DNA of 64,000 nucleotides from CAZMVY01 sp964617875 (GCA_964617875.1 CAZUAI010000002.1:62001-126000), one strand, 5' to 3'. Positions 41,405 to 50,336 are shown, counted from the stretch's first letter. A program made the numbers and translations. Notes: generated from the sequence alone by a model not told the origin.

Positions 41405-42604
41405 ATGACCAGACTCCGCGGCGAAAACTGGCGGGCGGAGACGCGGGCGGTCCACACCGGCGTCTACAAGGACTCCGCGTTCCACTCGGTGACGACGCCG
41501 ATCTATCCCAGCTCGACGTTCGCGTTCGAGCGCATCGGCGTGAACCGGGGGTACGACTACACGCGCTCGGGAAACCCCACGCGGAAGGCGCTCGAAGAGA
41601 ACCTGGCCGCGCTGGAGGGCGGCGCGCAGGCGTGGGCCACGTGCACGGGCATGGCCGCGTTCACGACGCTCGCGTTTCTGTTCCGGCCCGGCGACCACAT
41701 CGTGACCGGCCACGACATCTACGGCGGGACGTTCCGCCTGCTCGAATCGGTCCTGCGCGGCATCGGCGTCGAGACGTCGTTCGTCCGCATGAACGACCCC
41801 GACGAGGTCCGCGCGGCCATCCGCCCGGCGACACGATGCCTGCTCATCGAGACGCCGTCGAATCCCCTGCTGAACCTCGTGGACATCGCCGAAATGACGC
41901 GGATCGCGGGGGACTACAACCTGTTCACGATCGCCGACAACACGTTCATGAGCCCACACCTGCAGAATCCGTTTCGGCTCGGCGTGGACATCATCGTCCA
42001 TTCGACGACGAAGTACCTCAACGGCCACAGCGACGTGGTCGGCGGGGCGATCGTCGTCCGCGACGACCGGTTCCGCGAACGGATCGGGTTCCTCGTCAAC
42101 GCATTGGGCACGGCGTGCTCGCCGTTCGACGCCTGGCTGGTCCTCCGCGGCGTCAAGACGCTGTCGTACCGGATGGCGGCGCACTGCCGGAACGCGCAGG
42201 CCGTCGCCGAGTGGCTGGAAAAGCACCCCAGCGTGAAGCGGGTCTACTACCCCGGTCTCGCGAGCCACCCGCAACACGCGCTGGCCCGCCGGCAGATGCG
42301 GGGCTTCGGCGGCATCGTGAGCGTCGATCTGGACCTCGACCGGGTGAGCGTCGATCGCTTCCTCGAACGGCTTGAGGTCTTCTCGCTCGCGGAGTCGCTC
42401 GGCGGCGTCGAGTCGCTCGTTGAGCAGCCGTGGACGATGAGCCACGCATCCATCAGCGAGCAGTCGCGGCGCAACGCCGGCATCAGCCCGGCGACGCTGC
42501 GGCTGTCGATCGGCATCGAACACCCGGATGACCTGATTGCGGATCTGGACCGCGCACTGGCGGACACGACGCCGCAGCGGCTGCCGGCGGAGTTCTACAT
42601 CTGA
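41405..42604 (+). CDS. Cys/Met metabolism PLP enzyme (cystathionine gamma-synthase/lyase family)
   Basis: A 399-aa enzyme of the gamma-family. The PLP lysine is in 'VHSTTKYLNGHSDVVGG', with 'YTRSGNPTRKALEENLA', 'IETPSNPLLNLVDI' and 'SLGGVESLVEQPWTMSH' as further signatures. Family members act as cystathionine gamma-synthase, gamma-lyase or O-acetylhomoserine sulfhydrylase, and sequence alone does not separate them. It follows cysK by 3 nt with an AGGAGG SD inside the cysK end, so the two are co-expressed in sulfur amino acid metabolism. Confidence 0.88.
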   Translation: MTRLRGENWRAETRAVHTGVYKDSAFHSVTTPIYPSSTFAFERIGVNRGYDYTRSGNPTRKALEENLAALEGGAQAWATCTGMAAFTTLAFLFRPGDHIVTGHDIYGGTFRLLESVLRGIGVETSFVRMNDPDEVRAAIRPATRCLLIETPSNPLLNLVDIAEMTRIAGDYNLFTIADNTFMSPHLQNPFRLGVDIIVHSTTKYLNGHSDVVGGAIVVRDDRFRERIGFLVNALGTACSPFDAWLVLRGVKTLSYRMAAHCRNAQAVAEWLEKHPSVKRVYYPGLASHPQHALARRQMRGFGGIVSVDLDLDRVSVDRFLERLEVFSLAESLGGVESLVEQPWTMSHASISEQSRRNAGISPATLRLSIGIEHPDDLIADLDRALADTTPQRLPAEFYI

Positions 42605-42690
42605 GTGCCGATCGCCACGTGCCGGGCGGGCTGTCCGCTCCCGCACCGCAAGGCCCGGCAACGCCTTCTCCATCAATGCGGCCTGCGCGC

Positions 42691-42720
42691 CTGGCCGGGG
42701 CCGCGTTGCGCTCCTATGAT
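42691..42720 (+). promoter_or_regulatory. Putative promoter of the msrBA fusion gene
   Basis: -35 CTGGCC (42691-42696), 18-bp spacer, -10 TATGAT (42715-42720); leader of about 14 nt. Confidence 0.45.
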
Positions 42721-42741
42721 CGGTGCGAACGGAACACTGCC

Positions 42742-43806
42742 ATGAAAGCAATCGGGCCTTCATTCATGGTCGCGGCCGCCGTCATCGCCGTCGTCACGTT
42801 CGGCTTCGTCCTGCGGGCCGTCGCCCGCAATGGAACGCCGGCGACATCGCGGCCGTCCGCCGAGGCTTCGCGCCATCGCGTGATCTCGCGGAGCGGGTAC
42901 GACATCACCCCGCTGACGCGCGAGCGCGTCGAGGAGCTTGCGCGCGACTTGAAGCCCGAGGAGCGGCGTATCCTGCTGGAGAAGGACACGGAACGGCCGG
43001 GCTGCGGCCTGCTGTTGGACAACAGGGAGAAGGGCACGTACGTCTGCCGGCTCTGCGGCCTGCCGTTGTTCGCATCCGACGCGAAGTTTCATTCGGGCAC
43101 CGGCTGGCCGAGCTTCTTCCGGCCGCTGGACCCGGCACACGTCCGCAACGTCCGCGACGGCAGCCACGGCATGGTCCGCACCGAGATCCTGTGCGCGCGG
43201 TGCGGCGGGCACCTCGGCCACGTCTTCAACGACGGGCCGCCCCCGACGGGCCTCCGCTTCTGCCTGAACTCGGCGTCGCTGCGGTTCTACAGGGACGGCG
43301 ACGAGCTGCCGCCGGAGTCGCGCCCGATCCCGCTCGAGACGGCCTACTTCGCCGGTGGATGTTTCTGGGGCGTCGAGGACCGCTTCCAGAAGGTCGCCGG
43401 CGTGGTCGATGCCGTGTCCGGCTACCAGGGCGGCCACACGCCGAACCCGACGTACAAGCAGGTCTGCACCGGCCGCACCGGCCACGCTGAGACCGTCCGC
43501 GTGCGATACGACCCCAGACAGGTGACCTACCGCCAGTTACTCGAGTGGTTCTTCAGGTTCCACGACGCGACGCAACTCAACCGCCAGGGGCCTGACGTCG
43601 GCGAACAGTACCGATCGGCGATCTTCGCGGCCAACGACGACCAGGCCCGCGAGGCGCGCGCGTACATCGACGAGCTGTCGAAGCAGTCCCGGTATCGCAC
43701 CCGCCGCATCGTCACACGCGTCGAGCCCGCCGGTCCCTTCTACGAGGCCGAGGAATACCACCAGGACTACCACGCCAGGCACGGCGGTTCCTGTCCGCTG
43801 CCGTGA
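42742..43806 (+). CDS. Membrane-anchored MsrB-MsrA methionine sulfoxide reductase fusion
   Basis: A 354-aa protein with an N-terminal membrane helix (about 8-25), then MsrB (about 50-185) and MsrA (about 195-350). MsrB shows zinc cysteines ('CRLCGLPLF', 'CARCGGHLGHVF'), 'FHSGTGWPSF' and the catalytic 'RFCLNSASLRF'. MsrA shows 'AYFAGGCFWGVEDRF' and 'GHAETVRVRYDP'. The two reduce R- and S-methionine sulfoxide. The B-then-A order is the reverse of many fusions, and the anchor suggests repair of periplasmic proteins. Upstream -10 TATGAT; no strong SD. Confidence 0.93.
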   Translation: MKAIGPSFMVAAAVIAVVTFGFVLRAVARNGTPATSRPSAEASRHRVISRSGYDITPLTRERVEELARDLKPEERRILLEKDTERPGCGLLLDNREKGTYVCRLCGLPLFASDAKFHSGTGWPSFFRPLDPAHVRNVRDGSHGMVRTEILCARCGGHLGHVFNDGPPPTGLRFCLNSASLRFYRDGDELPPESRPIPLETAYFAGGCFWGVEDRFQKVAGVVDAVSGYQGGHTPNPTYKQVCTGRTGHAETVRVRYDPRQVTYRQLLEWFFRFHDATQLNRQGPDVGEQYRSAIFAANDDQAREARAYIDELSKQSRYRTRRIVTRVEPAGPFYEAEEYHQDYHARHGGSCPLP

Positions 43807-43870
43807 CGGCAGCGAAGGCTATCGGCCTGCCGCCGAGCGGGAAGGTGGCCTGCGAAGGCGAGTTCGCCGA

Positions 43871-44083
43871 TCAGTCGAACAGGTCGCCGAAGGCATCGAG
43901 GAATCGATCGACCTTCTTGCCGGAGTCCGCTTCGCCGCCGATCGCATCCGCCGTCTTGTTCAACTGATCCGCGGCGCTGCGCATCGAGTCCGCCAGGCCG
44001 CAACTGGCATCGGCGTATACGCAGGCCAGCGGGGCCAGCAGGATCCATCGCAACCATGCACGCTTCGATCGTATCGCCTTCAT
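43871..44083 (-). CDS. Small secreted protein, unknown function
   Basis: A 70-aa protein: N-terminal signal peptide ('KRAWLRWILLAPLACVYADA', about 8-27) and a short mature part with 'MRSAADQLNKTADAIGG' and a charged C-terminus 'VDRFLDAFGDLFD'. The start is fixed by GAGGAG 8 nt before the ATG. It may be a lipoprotein-like or amphipathic helix protein; the cysteine at the signal end is not a clear lipobox. No family recognised. Confidence 0.65.
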   Translation of the reverse strand: MKAIRSKRAWLRWILLAPLACVYADASCGLADSMRSAADQLNKTADAIGGEADSGKKVDRFLDAFGDLFD

Positions 44084-44261
44084 CGCAGAATCTCCTCGCT
44101 CCAAAGCCCAGTCCGCGTCAATACCGCTCTGACGCCCGACGGTAGTTATCGGCCGGGGGCGACGGAGACCGTTAGAGGACTTGTCCGGCGGCCCGATTGC
44201 CCTTCCTGGCATCGCCGTCTCGTATTTTATCGGCCCTGGAAGTCCCGGCCGCCCGGAAACA

Positions 44262-44921
44262 TCATGCGGTGCCGATCGTCATCAAGAGCGGGAACAGGAT
44301 GTTGATCTTGCGGTGGCGGATGTCGCGGAAGCCGGCGGCCTCGAAATAGTCGTGGATCTGCCGCCACGTGGCGTGGTGCACGCCCTTTTCGACGTGGTCG
44401 ATGATCAGGTCGTAGGTGACCCATCCGACGATGTTGTCGCGGAAGCCGTCGATGAGCATGAGCCGTCCGCCGGGCCGCAACACCCGCCGCATCTGGCGGA
44501 CGCAGGCGGCCTGGTCCGGGTAATGGTGGAACGAGTTGCTGCAGGTGACGACGTCGAAAGAGGCATCGGCGAAGGGGAGGTGCTCGCTGTCGGCGCGGAC
44601 GAAGCGGGCGCGGTCGGCCGCGCCGGCCTCGCGGGCCTTTCGGGAGGCGACGGAGGCCATGGTCTCCGCGTAGTCGAGCCCGGCGACGCGGACCTTCAGA
44701 GGCGAGCCGACGAGCATGGCAGCGAGTGTTCCGGTGCCGCACCCGATGTCGAGCAGGTCGATCGGCTCGCCGTCGAGACCGCGCCAGCGGACGATTTCCT
44801 CGATGAAGGCGAGGTAGGACGGCTGAAAGAGGAAGTGGTTCAGGAGGGAGCGGTCGTAGCTCTCGGCCCAGTCGGAGAACTCGGAGTGGGCGGCCTGCTT
44901 CATGTGCGGGGCGTGCTTCAT
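44262..44921 (-). CDS. Class I SAM-dependent methyltransferase
   Basis: A 219-aa cytoplasmic methyltransferase of the Methyltransf_11 type. Motif I is 'IDLLDIGCGTGTLAAML', motif II 'VAGLDYAETM', the post-II acidic region 'RADSEHLPFADASFDVVTCSNSFHHYP' and motif III 'VLRPGGRLMLIDGF'. The substrate is unknown; ubiquinone/menaquinone-type and small-molecule enzymes look similar. A TAAGGG with TTGCAC 17 nt upstream sits just before the ATG, so the mRNA could again be nearly leaderless. Confidence 0.88.
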   Translation of the reverse strand: MKHAPHMKQAAHSEFSDWAESYDRSLLNHFLFQPSYLAFIEEIVRWRGLDGEPIDLLDIGCGTGTLAAMLVGSPLKVRVAGLDYAETMASVASRKAREAGAADRARFVRADSEHLPFADASFDVVTCSNSFHHYPDQAACVRQMRRVLRPGGRLMLIDGFRDNIVGWVTYDLIIDHVEKGVHHATWRQIHDYFEAAGFRDIRHRKINILFPLLMTIGTA

Positions 44922-45071
44922 GGCTGTCCCTTACCCCAAGGCGGACCGTCGTGCAAGAGCGCCTCAAGATTTGTCCGGGGCCCCGCCGATACACAGAATC
45001 GTCAGAAGGGCGGTCCGCCGTCGGCGTTTCGCCAAACGCCTGCACGGCCATCCGGACGTTGAGTGGCTGCT

Positions 45072-45242
45072 ATGTCGAAGCGCGAGCTGATCGAAAAGAT
45101 CATGCGCCTGAATCGGTCTGCCAGGGCGGAGTTCCTGGCGATGTTTTCCCAGGATGAGTTGCTCGATTATCTGCGGCAGTTGAAGGAGCTGTCGATCGAA
45201 CGGAGGACGGAAGACCTCCTCGATGTGATGGCCGTCGCGTAG
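45072..45242 (+). CDS. Small 56-residue protein, unknown function
   Basis: The frame begins 'MSKRELIEKIMRLNRSA' and ends 'EDLLDVMAVA'. The composition is protein-like: charged amphipathic helices, no membrane segment, no low-complexity run. The wording 'RxLIxxIMxLNxSAxxEFLxxF' followed by 'LxxYLxxL' resembles a short helical protein I recall in Planctomycetota, but this is unchecked. No strong SD. TTGTCC with CAGAAT 17 nt further on is a possible promoter. Isolated between a divergent methyltransferase and a convergent GH172 gene. Confidence 0.6.
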   Translation: MSKRELIEKIMRLNRSARAEFLAMFSQDELLDYLRQLKELSIERRTEDLLDVMAVA

Positions 45243-45582
45243 CCGGAGAGGATACCGTCGGGAAAGATTTCAGGGGTCAGAGGCGGTGTTGCCGGGCGCG
45301 TGCCGGGTCTTGCCGGGCCGCCGGTGATTCCAGAGCTATACTGCCCGCCCGATCGGGCATCAGCCGGCCGGAGGGGAGAGCCGGCCGGCCGCGATCCAAG
45401 CCTGGCCACGGTCACGACAGGGAGACCATGCGGAACCGGTCCCGGGGACGCGACGGCGCCGTCGGGACTTTCCGTATGCGCGGCGCGCGCGTCGGATGCT
45501 CGAACGGCAACAGACTCGCACGCACGGTTTGCCCCGGAGCCTCGGGCTCGTCCTCGCCCCGCAATCCTGATCGCTCACCGGC
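45243..45582. other. Intergenic region between the small gene and the GH172 stop
   Basis: 340 nt. Contains TATACT (45337-45342) without a good -35 and a GC-rich palindrome with two CCGGCCGG copies at about 45364-45390. No credible gene: a frame from ATG 45428 has an SD but overlaps the opposite GH172 gene and has no protein-like composition. Confidence 0.5.
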
Positions 45583-46875
45583 TCATCGCTGCGTGCGTGT
45601 GTCCGTCGGACCGCCGAAGCCCTTGCGGCGTTCGTTTCGGAAAGCGGCCTTTTGCCGGCGAAAACGCTGCCCGAACTCGGCCTGCTTGTCTCGCTGCTGC
45701 TTCGCGTGCTGTTTCGCGGCCTGACGGCGGGCGGCGGCCATCGGCTTCGTGAGCTTCGTCTTCGGGATCCGCCGGGGCGTAACCTTCTCGGCGCCGATGG
45801 CGTCCCGGATCGGCAAGCGCTGCTCGACCGGCTGCAGGCCGAACGGCCGGTGCGGCTCAAGCTGGTACCAGTACGCCGTCGAGGCCCAGTCGTTCGCGAG
45901 CTGGTTCGCGTGGCCGTGCTCCAGCGTCACGAGGATCGACTTGCGGAAGTGCACGGGGTTCGTCAGGTGGAAGTTGTAGCACACCTGGTAGGGCGGCCGG
46001 TCGGTCTCCCACAGCGCGGAGCCGTTGAACAGGAAGGCGTTCCGCTGCATGCCCCACGCCTGGTTGAAGTAGTCCTCGCTGCCGGTGCCGTGCAGGTCCG
46101 GCGGCCACCGGCGGCCATCGACCCAGATCATGTCGTCGCCCTCGCCCCACCAGTCGCCGTGGAGGTTGGTGACGGAGAGGTTGCAGCCGATGTAGTGGCC
46201 GCGGCCGCGGGCGTCGAGGATCACGTAGTTCCCCTTGCCGTCGAGATTGGGCACGTCCGCGAGCGGGTGGTTCACGGGCAGATCGTGGGCCCAGCCGGCC
46301 GTGGGGTTCTCGCGGCGCCAGCGTGCGTGCAGGTACGCGACGTCGTCGTCGAGCGGTTCGTCATACTGTTCGTAGTCGATGTAGAAGTACTGGCCGTGCG
46401 CGTCGGGGCCCTCGTTGGTCAGTTCGACGCGGGCGTGCCGGCGAAAGGGCATGGGGAGGTAGCAGTTCAGCGCGCAGCCGCCGCCGAACCTGCCGGGCGT
46501 GTTCGTGCTGGCCGAGAACGGCAGCGAGCAGAAGTTGGTCGCGATCGAATGGCCGAGACAGAAGAAGTCGCCGACGGGCGCGTGGATGCTCGGGTTCTTC
46601 TCACCGTCCCAGTAGATCTTCAGGACGGCGGTGCGGTACTGGTCGGGGGCGGCGCGGGTCGCATCGACGGACACGCGCTGTGAACACCATTGCGTGAACC
46701 AGATGTGCGTGATCGCGCCGGGGCCGTCGATCTCGGCCAGCGTGATCGTCCTGCCCGGCGGCACGATCCAGGAGTCGGCGTTGCGGCCGGTCCGGTCGTA
46801 GCTCGACCAACGCCCGGCCCGTGCGTTGCGCACGCGGGCAAGGCCCGACAACAGGGATGTCGCGAATGGGTTCAT
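45583..46875 (-). CDS. GH172 (DUF2961) family glycosidase
   Basis: A 430-aa protein of the DUF2961/GH172 family, which includes difructose-dianhydride synthase/hydrolase and furanosidases. The two catalytic glutamates fall in the family motifs 'WWGEGDDMIWVDG' (E245) and 'GTGSEDYFNQAWG' (E267). 'GAITHIWFTQ' and 'YYWDG'-type 'KIYWDGEKNPSI' motifs also match. There is no signal peptide, so it may act in the cytoplasm. The C-terminal 50 residues are very basic (Arg/Lys/Gln-rich), an unusual tail. It starts 4 nt after pckG with no clear SD, so it is probably translated by coupling. Confidence 0.87.
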   Translation of the reverse strand: MNPFATSLLSGLARVRNARAGRWSSYDRTGRNADSWIVPPGRTITLAEIDGPGAITHIWFTQWCSQRVSVDATRAAPDQYRTAVLKIYWDGEKNPSIHAPVGDFFCLGHSIATNFCSLPFSASTNTPGRFGGGCALNCYLPMPFRRHARVELTNEGPDAHGQYFYIDYEQYDEPLDDDVAYLHARWRRENPTAGWAHDLPVNHPLADVPNLDGKGNYVILDARGRGHYIGCNLSVTNLHGDWWGEGDDMIWVDGRRWPPDLHGTGSEDYFNQAWGMQRNAFLFNGSALWETDRPPYQVCYNFHLTNPVHFRKSILVTLEHGHANQLANDWASTAYWYQLEPHRPFGLQPVEQRLPIRDAIGAEKVTPRRIPKTKLTKPMAAARRQAAKQHAKQQRDKQAEFGQRFRRQKAAFRNERRKGFGGPTDTRTQR

Positions 46876-46879
46876 GGAA

Positions 46880-48658
46880 TCAGCCGGTCGTCAGTCGCCG
46901 CTCCAGCGCTTGCAGTTCGTCGGTCAGGGCGTGCGGAAGCCGATCGCCGAGCGTGGCGAAGAACTCGGAAACGGCTTTGGCCTCCTCCCGCCAGGCGTCA
47001 CGGTCCACGGTGAGCAGTTCCTCGACGACCTTGGGCGAAAGCTCGAGGCCCGTGAGGTCCAGGCTGTCGGGCGTCGGCACGAAGCCGATCGGCGTCGGCC
47101 GCGCCTCGGCCTCGTTTCGGCAGCGATCGAGGATCCATTCGAGGACGCGGAGGTTGTCGCCGTAACCGGGCCAGAGGAACTCGCCGTTCTCATCCGTGCG
47201 GAACCAGTTCACGTGGAAGATCTTCGGCGGCCGGGTCATCTGCTGGCCGATCTGGAGCCAGTGGCGGAAGTAGTCGCCGATGTGGTAGCCGCAGAAGGGA
47301 AGCATGGCCATGGGGTCGCGCCGGACCTCGCCCAGCTTGCCGTACTGGGCGGCGGTCCGCTCGGACGCCATGGTCGCGCCGATGAAAACGCCGTGCTGCC
47401 AACTGTACGCCTGGTGCACGAGCGGCGCGAGGTGGGCCCGGCGCCCGCCGAAGATGATCGCCGAGATCGGCACGCCGTGGTGCCACTCGAGCCGGTACGA
47501 GGCCGACGGGCACTGCGTGATCGGGGCCGTAAAGCGGGAGTTCGGATGCGCGCCCAGCACGATTTTGCCGTCCTCGCCGACCGTGCCGGGCTTCCACGGA
47601 TCGCCTTTCCAGTCGGTGCCGGAGGCGGGCGGCTCGCCGTCCGCCCCTTCCCACCAGACGGTCTTGCCGCGCCGCAGAAGGACATTCGTGTAGATCGTGT
47701 TCTTGCGGATCATGGCGACGGCGTTGGGGTTGGTGGAGGAGTTCGTGCCGGGCACGACGCCGAAGCAGCCCGTCTCGGGGTTGACGGCCCAGAGGGCGCC
47801 GTCGGTGTCGATCCGCATCCAGGCGATGTCGTCGCCGACGGTCCAGATGCGGTAGCCCTTGCGGGTCATGCCCTCCGGGGGGACGAGCATGGCAAGATTC
47901 GTCTTGCCGCAGGCGCTGGGGAAGGCGGCGGCGACGTATTCGATGCGGCCGGCGGGGTTCTCGACGCCGAGAATGAGCATGTGCTCGGCGAGCCAGCCTT
48001 CCTTGCGGGCCTGGTAGCTGGCGATCCGCAGCCCCATGCACTTCTTGCAGAGCAGGACGTTTCCGCCGTAGCCGGAGCCGACGCTCCAGATGGTGTTGTC
48101 CTCGGGGAAATGGAGGATGAGGCGCTTCTTCTCGTCGAGGTCGGCCTTGCCGTGGAGGCAGCGGGTGAAGACGCCGTCGCGGCCGAGCTTGTCGAGCACC
48201 GGCTGGCCGCAGCGCACCATGATCAGCATGTTGAGGACGACGTAGATGCTATCCGTCAGCTCGACGCCGATCTTCGAGAAGACCGAGCCGACCGGCCCCA
48301 TCGAGAACGGGATCACGTACATCGTCCGGCCGCGCATGGAGCCGTCGAAGATCGCCCTTGCCCGCTGGTAGCCCTCCTCGGGGCTCATCCAGTTGTTCGT
48401 GGGCCCGGCGTCCTCCTTTCTGGCCGTGCAGATGTACGTGAGGTGTTCGGTGCGGGCGACGTCGTTCCTGGCCGTGCGGTGGTAATAGCAGCCCGGGAGC
48501 TTCTCCTGGTTCAGCTGGAGCAGCTCGCCCGTCGCGACCGCCTCGGCCCGCAGGGCGTCGGCCTGCTCCTGCGAGCCATCGATCCAGACGACCTTGTCCG
48601 GCCGACAGAAGCCCGCGCATTCCTCAACCCACCGCTTTAACTCGGCATGCTCGGTCAT
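46880..48658 (-). CDS. pckG: Phosphoenolpyruvate carboxykinase, GTP-type
   Basis: Interconverts oxaloacetate and PEP with GTP/GDP. At 592 aa the length is standard. The GTP-type P-loop reads 'FPSACGKTNLAML' with the reactive cysteine, and 'VGDDIAWMRID', 'VPGTNSSTNPNAV' and 'FHVNWFR' are further signatures. Start: ATG 48658; the upstream frame to 48745 lies within the promoter. Downstream at 4 nt is a GH172 gene, an unusual partner. The promoter at 48717-48745 drives both. Confidence 0.96.
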   Translation of the reverse strand: MTEHAELKRWVEECAGFCRPDKVVWIDGSQEQADALRAEAVATGELLQLNQEKLPGCYYHRTARNDVARTEHLTYICTARKEDAGPTNNWMSPEEGYQRARAIFDGSMRGRTMYVIPFSMGPVGSVFSKIGVELTDSIYVVLNMLIMVRCGQPVLDKLGRDGVFTRCLHGKADLDEKKRLILHFPEDNTIWSVGSGYGGNVLLCKKCMGLRIASYQARKEGWLAEHMLILGVENPAGRIEYVAAAFPSACGKTNLAMLVPPEGMTRKGYRIWTVGDDIAWMRIDTDGALWAVNPETGCFGVVPGTNSSTNPNAVAMIRKNTIYTNVLLRRGKTVWWEGADGEPPASGTDWKGDPWKPGTVGEDGKIVLGAHPNSRFTAPITQCPSASYRLEWHHGVPISAIIFGGRRAHLAPLVHQAYSWQHGVFIGATMASERTAAQYGKLGEVRRDPMAMLPFCGYHIGDYFRHWLQIGQQMTRPPKIFHVNWFRTDENGEFLWPGYGDNLRVLEWILDRCRNEAEARPTPIGFVPTPDSLDLTGLELSPKVVEELLTVDRDAWREEAKAVSEFFATLGDRLPHALTDELQALERRLTTG

Positions 48659-48716
48659 GACATTGCCCTGCCTGTGTTCCGCTGATCCCAGGGTCGATCC
48701 GCTGAGAGCGGGCGGT

Positions 48717-48745
48717 ACCATACCACAAGGGCCTGGCAGTGCCAA
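48717..48745 (-). promoter_or_regulatory. Promoter of pckG-GH172
   Basis: Minus strand: -35 TTGGCA (48740-48745), 17-bp spacer, -10 TATGGT (48717-48722); start point near 48710 and a leader of about 52 nt. Confidence 0.7.
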
Positions 48746-48789
48746 GGGCGACGTCGGGACTCACGGCGGAGCCGCCTTGGAGTGCGTCC

Positions 48790-49077
48790 GCCTACGGCGG
48801 CGATATGGTTTGCGGCGGAGTCACCGGCCGAACCGCTCCAGTCCACCTGCGTCCCCTGGATCGGCGCGCGCTCAGGGAACTCGTCGGAAGCGAGGATCAC
48901 CTTGAGCCGCAACCCCGGAACCGTGGCGTCCGATTCAAACGTCAGCCGGAACTCGATGCCGTCATGAACGTGCGGCGGATCGGCGTCTGGCCGATCGGCG
49001 CACAGCCCCCTGATCCCGGTCAAGCCGCCGAGGTAGTCTTGCCTGTCTCCCCGGCCCACCTGGACGCAGTTGAGTCA
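48790..49077 (-). pseudogene. Possible remnant of a choice-of-anchor-type surface protein
   Basis: In one minus-strand frame about 95 codons long, the translation reads 'GIEFRLTFESDATVPGLRLK' and then 'VILASDEFPER', resembling the 'GLxFxxxFASEEFPE' strand pair of choice-of-anchor domains in PEP-CTERM-type surface proteins. There is a TGA upstream at about 49077 and no proper start or end domain. The frame decays into the pckG promoter. Probably a degraded fragment; the similarity is short. Confidence 0.35.
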
Positions 49078-49136
49078 AGAAGATACCCATGCCCTGCGCT
49101 TCCGCTTTCCCGCGTTGCGGGGCGCGATGCGGCGGT

Positions 49137-50303
49137 CTATTCCGTCCCGCCGTCGCTGGCGGCGCCGAGGGCCTTGCGCATGGCGTTGACGGCATCCTGG
49201 AGCTTGCGTTTGTGGAGTTCCTTCAGTTCCGCCGGCAGGTCGCTCATCCGGACGAAGAAACTCACGTCCGGCCCGCCATCGTGCCCCCTGGTGGTGACCA
49301 TGCCGACGACGGCGTTGGCCTGCACGGCCTCCATCGCCCTCGCGACGTCGGAATCGCCCGAGGCGGCCGCCGGCGACGGCGTGCCCTGCGGCGCGGGGGC
49401 GATGCGGATGCCGTCGGGCTCGACGAAGTGCGCAAGGCCCGTCGTGCCGGAGATCACCTCGAACGCCTGGCGGATCGTGGAGTTTTCGAGCGTGAGCGAG
49501 AAGTTCTGCGCGAGGTGCGGCGGGACGGAGGCGATGACGCCGGGCTCGAGCTTCACGAGCATGTCGGCTTCGCGACCGAGGTCGAGCAGGACATCGACCA
49601 GCGGCGCGCGGAAGAACCGCAGGGACACGCGGCGGCCAAGCTGCCGGTCGGCCTGCCGCGACTTGCTGAGGATGACGACCCGATCGCCCGAGGGAAACCA
49701 CATCAGGCCGTTCCGGTTGCAGACGTTGTAAAGGATCTCGGAGGCCGGTCCGGCGCCGACGCTTTTGGCGGCGGCGACAAAGGTCTCCTTGTTGAGCCTG
49801 CCGTCGGGGCTGGAGTCCTGGAACTGGACGTTGAGTTCGTTCCAGAGTTGCTCGGACCACGGGTTCTCCGTGAGCTTGCGGAGCAGGTCGAGTTCGGCCC
49901 ACGTCGCACGTCGGACGATGCGGCGGAGCGGGGCGTTGGCGGAGACCTGCACGGCGTTGTTGCGGACCTGGAAGACAAGGCCGACGGGCCGGAGCAGGCC
50001 GGCGAGTCCGTCGCGAAGCGCGACGCCCTTGATCGAGGCGGAGAGCTGCGTCTGCTCACCGTACGGGAGCCGGTCGAGCGTGCCCTCCTCGACAACGATG
50101 CGAACGCCGGTCTGTCTGGTGATGTCGTCAAAGGCGGCGAGGATGTTCTTTTCGCGGATGTCGATGTCGTGCTTCTCGTCGAGGGCCTGTTCGATGGCGA
50201 CATCGAGATTGCTGCCCGCCGGGGCGGTGGTCGGCGGCGGCGCGGCGTGCGCGTGCCAAAGGCCCGCGGCGAGCAAGAGCAGGATCGCGGTTACGCGGCT
50301 CAT
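49137..50303 (-). CDS. Periplasmic protein with two STN-type domains
   Basis: A 388-aa secreted protein: signal peptide (1-about 20), an STN/secretin N0-like domain at about 45-125 ('IDIREKNILAAFDDITRQTGVRIVVE', 'GVALRDGLAGLLRPVGLVF'), a linker, a second at about 230-310 ('VSLRFFRAPLVDVLLDLGREADM', 'TLENSTIRQAFEVISGTTGL') and a low-complexity stretch. No secretin or TonB beta-barrel follows. It is the third gene of an apparent operon after an ECF sigma factor and an anti-sigma factor. In FecA-type systems the STN domain contacts the anti-sigma factor; a similar sensor role here is inference. ATG 50303 with an AAGGAG SD 11 nt upstream. Confidence 0.72.
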   Translation of the reverse strand: MSRVTAILLLLAAGLWHAHAAPPPTTAPAGSNLDVAIEQALDEKHDIDIREKNILAAFDDITRQTGVRIVVEEGTLDRLPYGEQTQLSASIKGVALRDGLAGLLRPVGLVFQVRNNAVQVSANAPLRRIVRRATWAELDLLRKLTENPWSEQLWNELNVQFQDSSPDGRLNKETFVAAAKSVGAGPASEILYNVCNRNGLMWFPSGDRVVILSKSRQADRQLGRRVSLRFFRAPLVDVLLDLGREADMLVKLEPGVIASVPPHLAQNFSLTLENSTIRQAFEVISGTTGLAHFVEPDGIRIAPAPQGTPSPAAASGDSDVARAMEAVQANAVVGMVTTRGHDGGPDVSFFVRMSDLPAELKELHKRKLQDAVNAMRKALGAASDGGTE

Positions 50304-50336
50304 GGTCTGACGTTCTCCTTCGTAGGCGGCATCTTG

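Noticed and set aside
40184..42763. 859-codon minus-strand open frame over cysK and the PLP enzyme
   Set aside because: Antisense shadow; also crosses the consensus cysK promoter.
45428..45724. 98-codon plus-strand frame with an AGGGAG site before its ATG
   Set aside because: Arg/Ser/Cys-rich composition, overlaps the 3' end of GH172 on the other strand, and the nearby TATACT lacks a -35 box.
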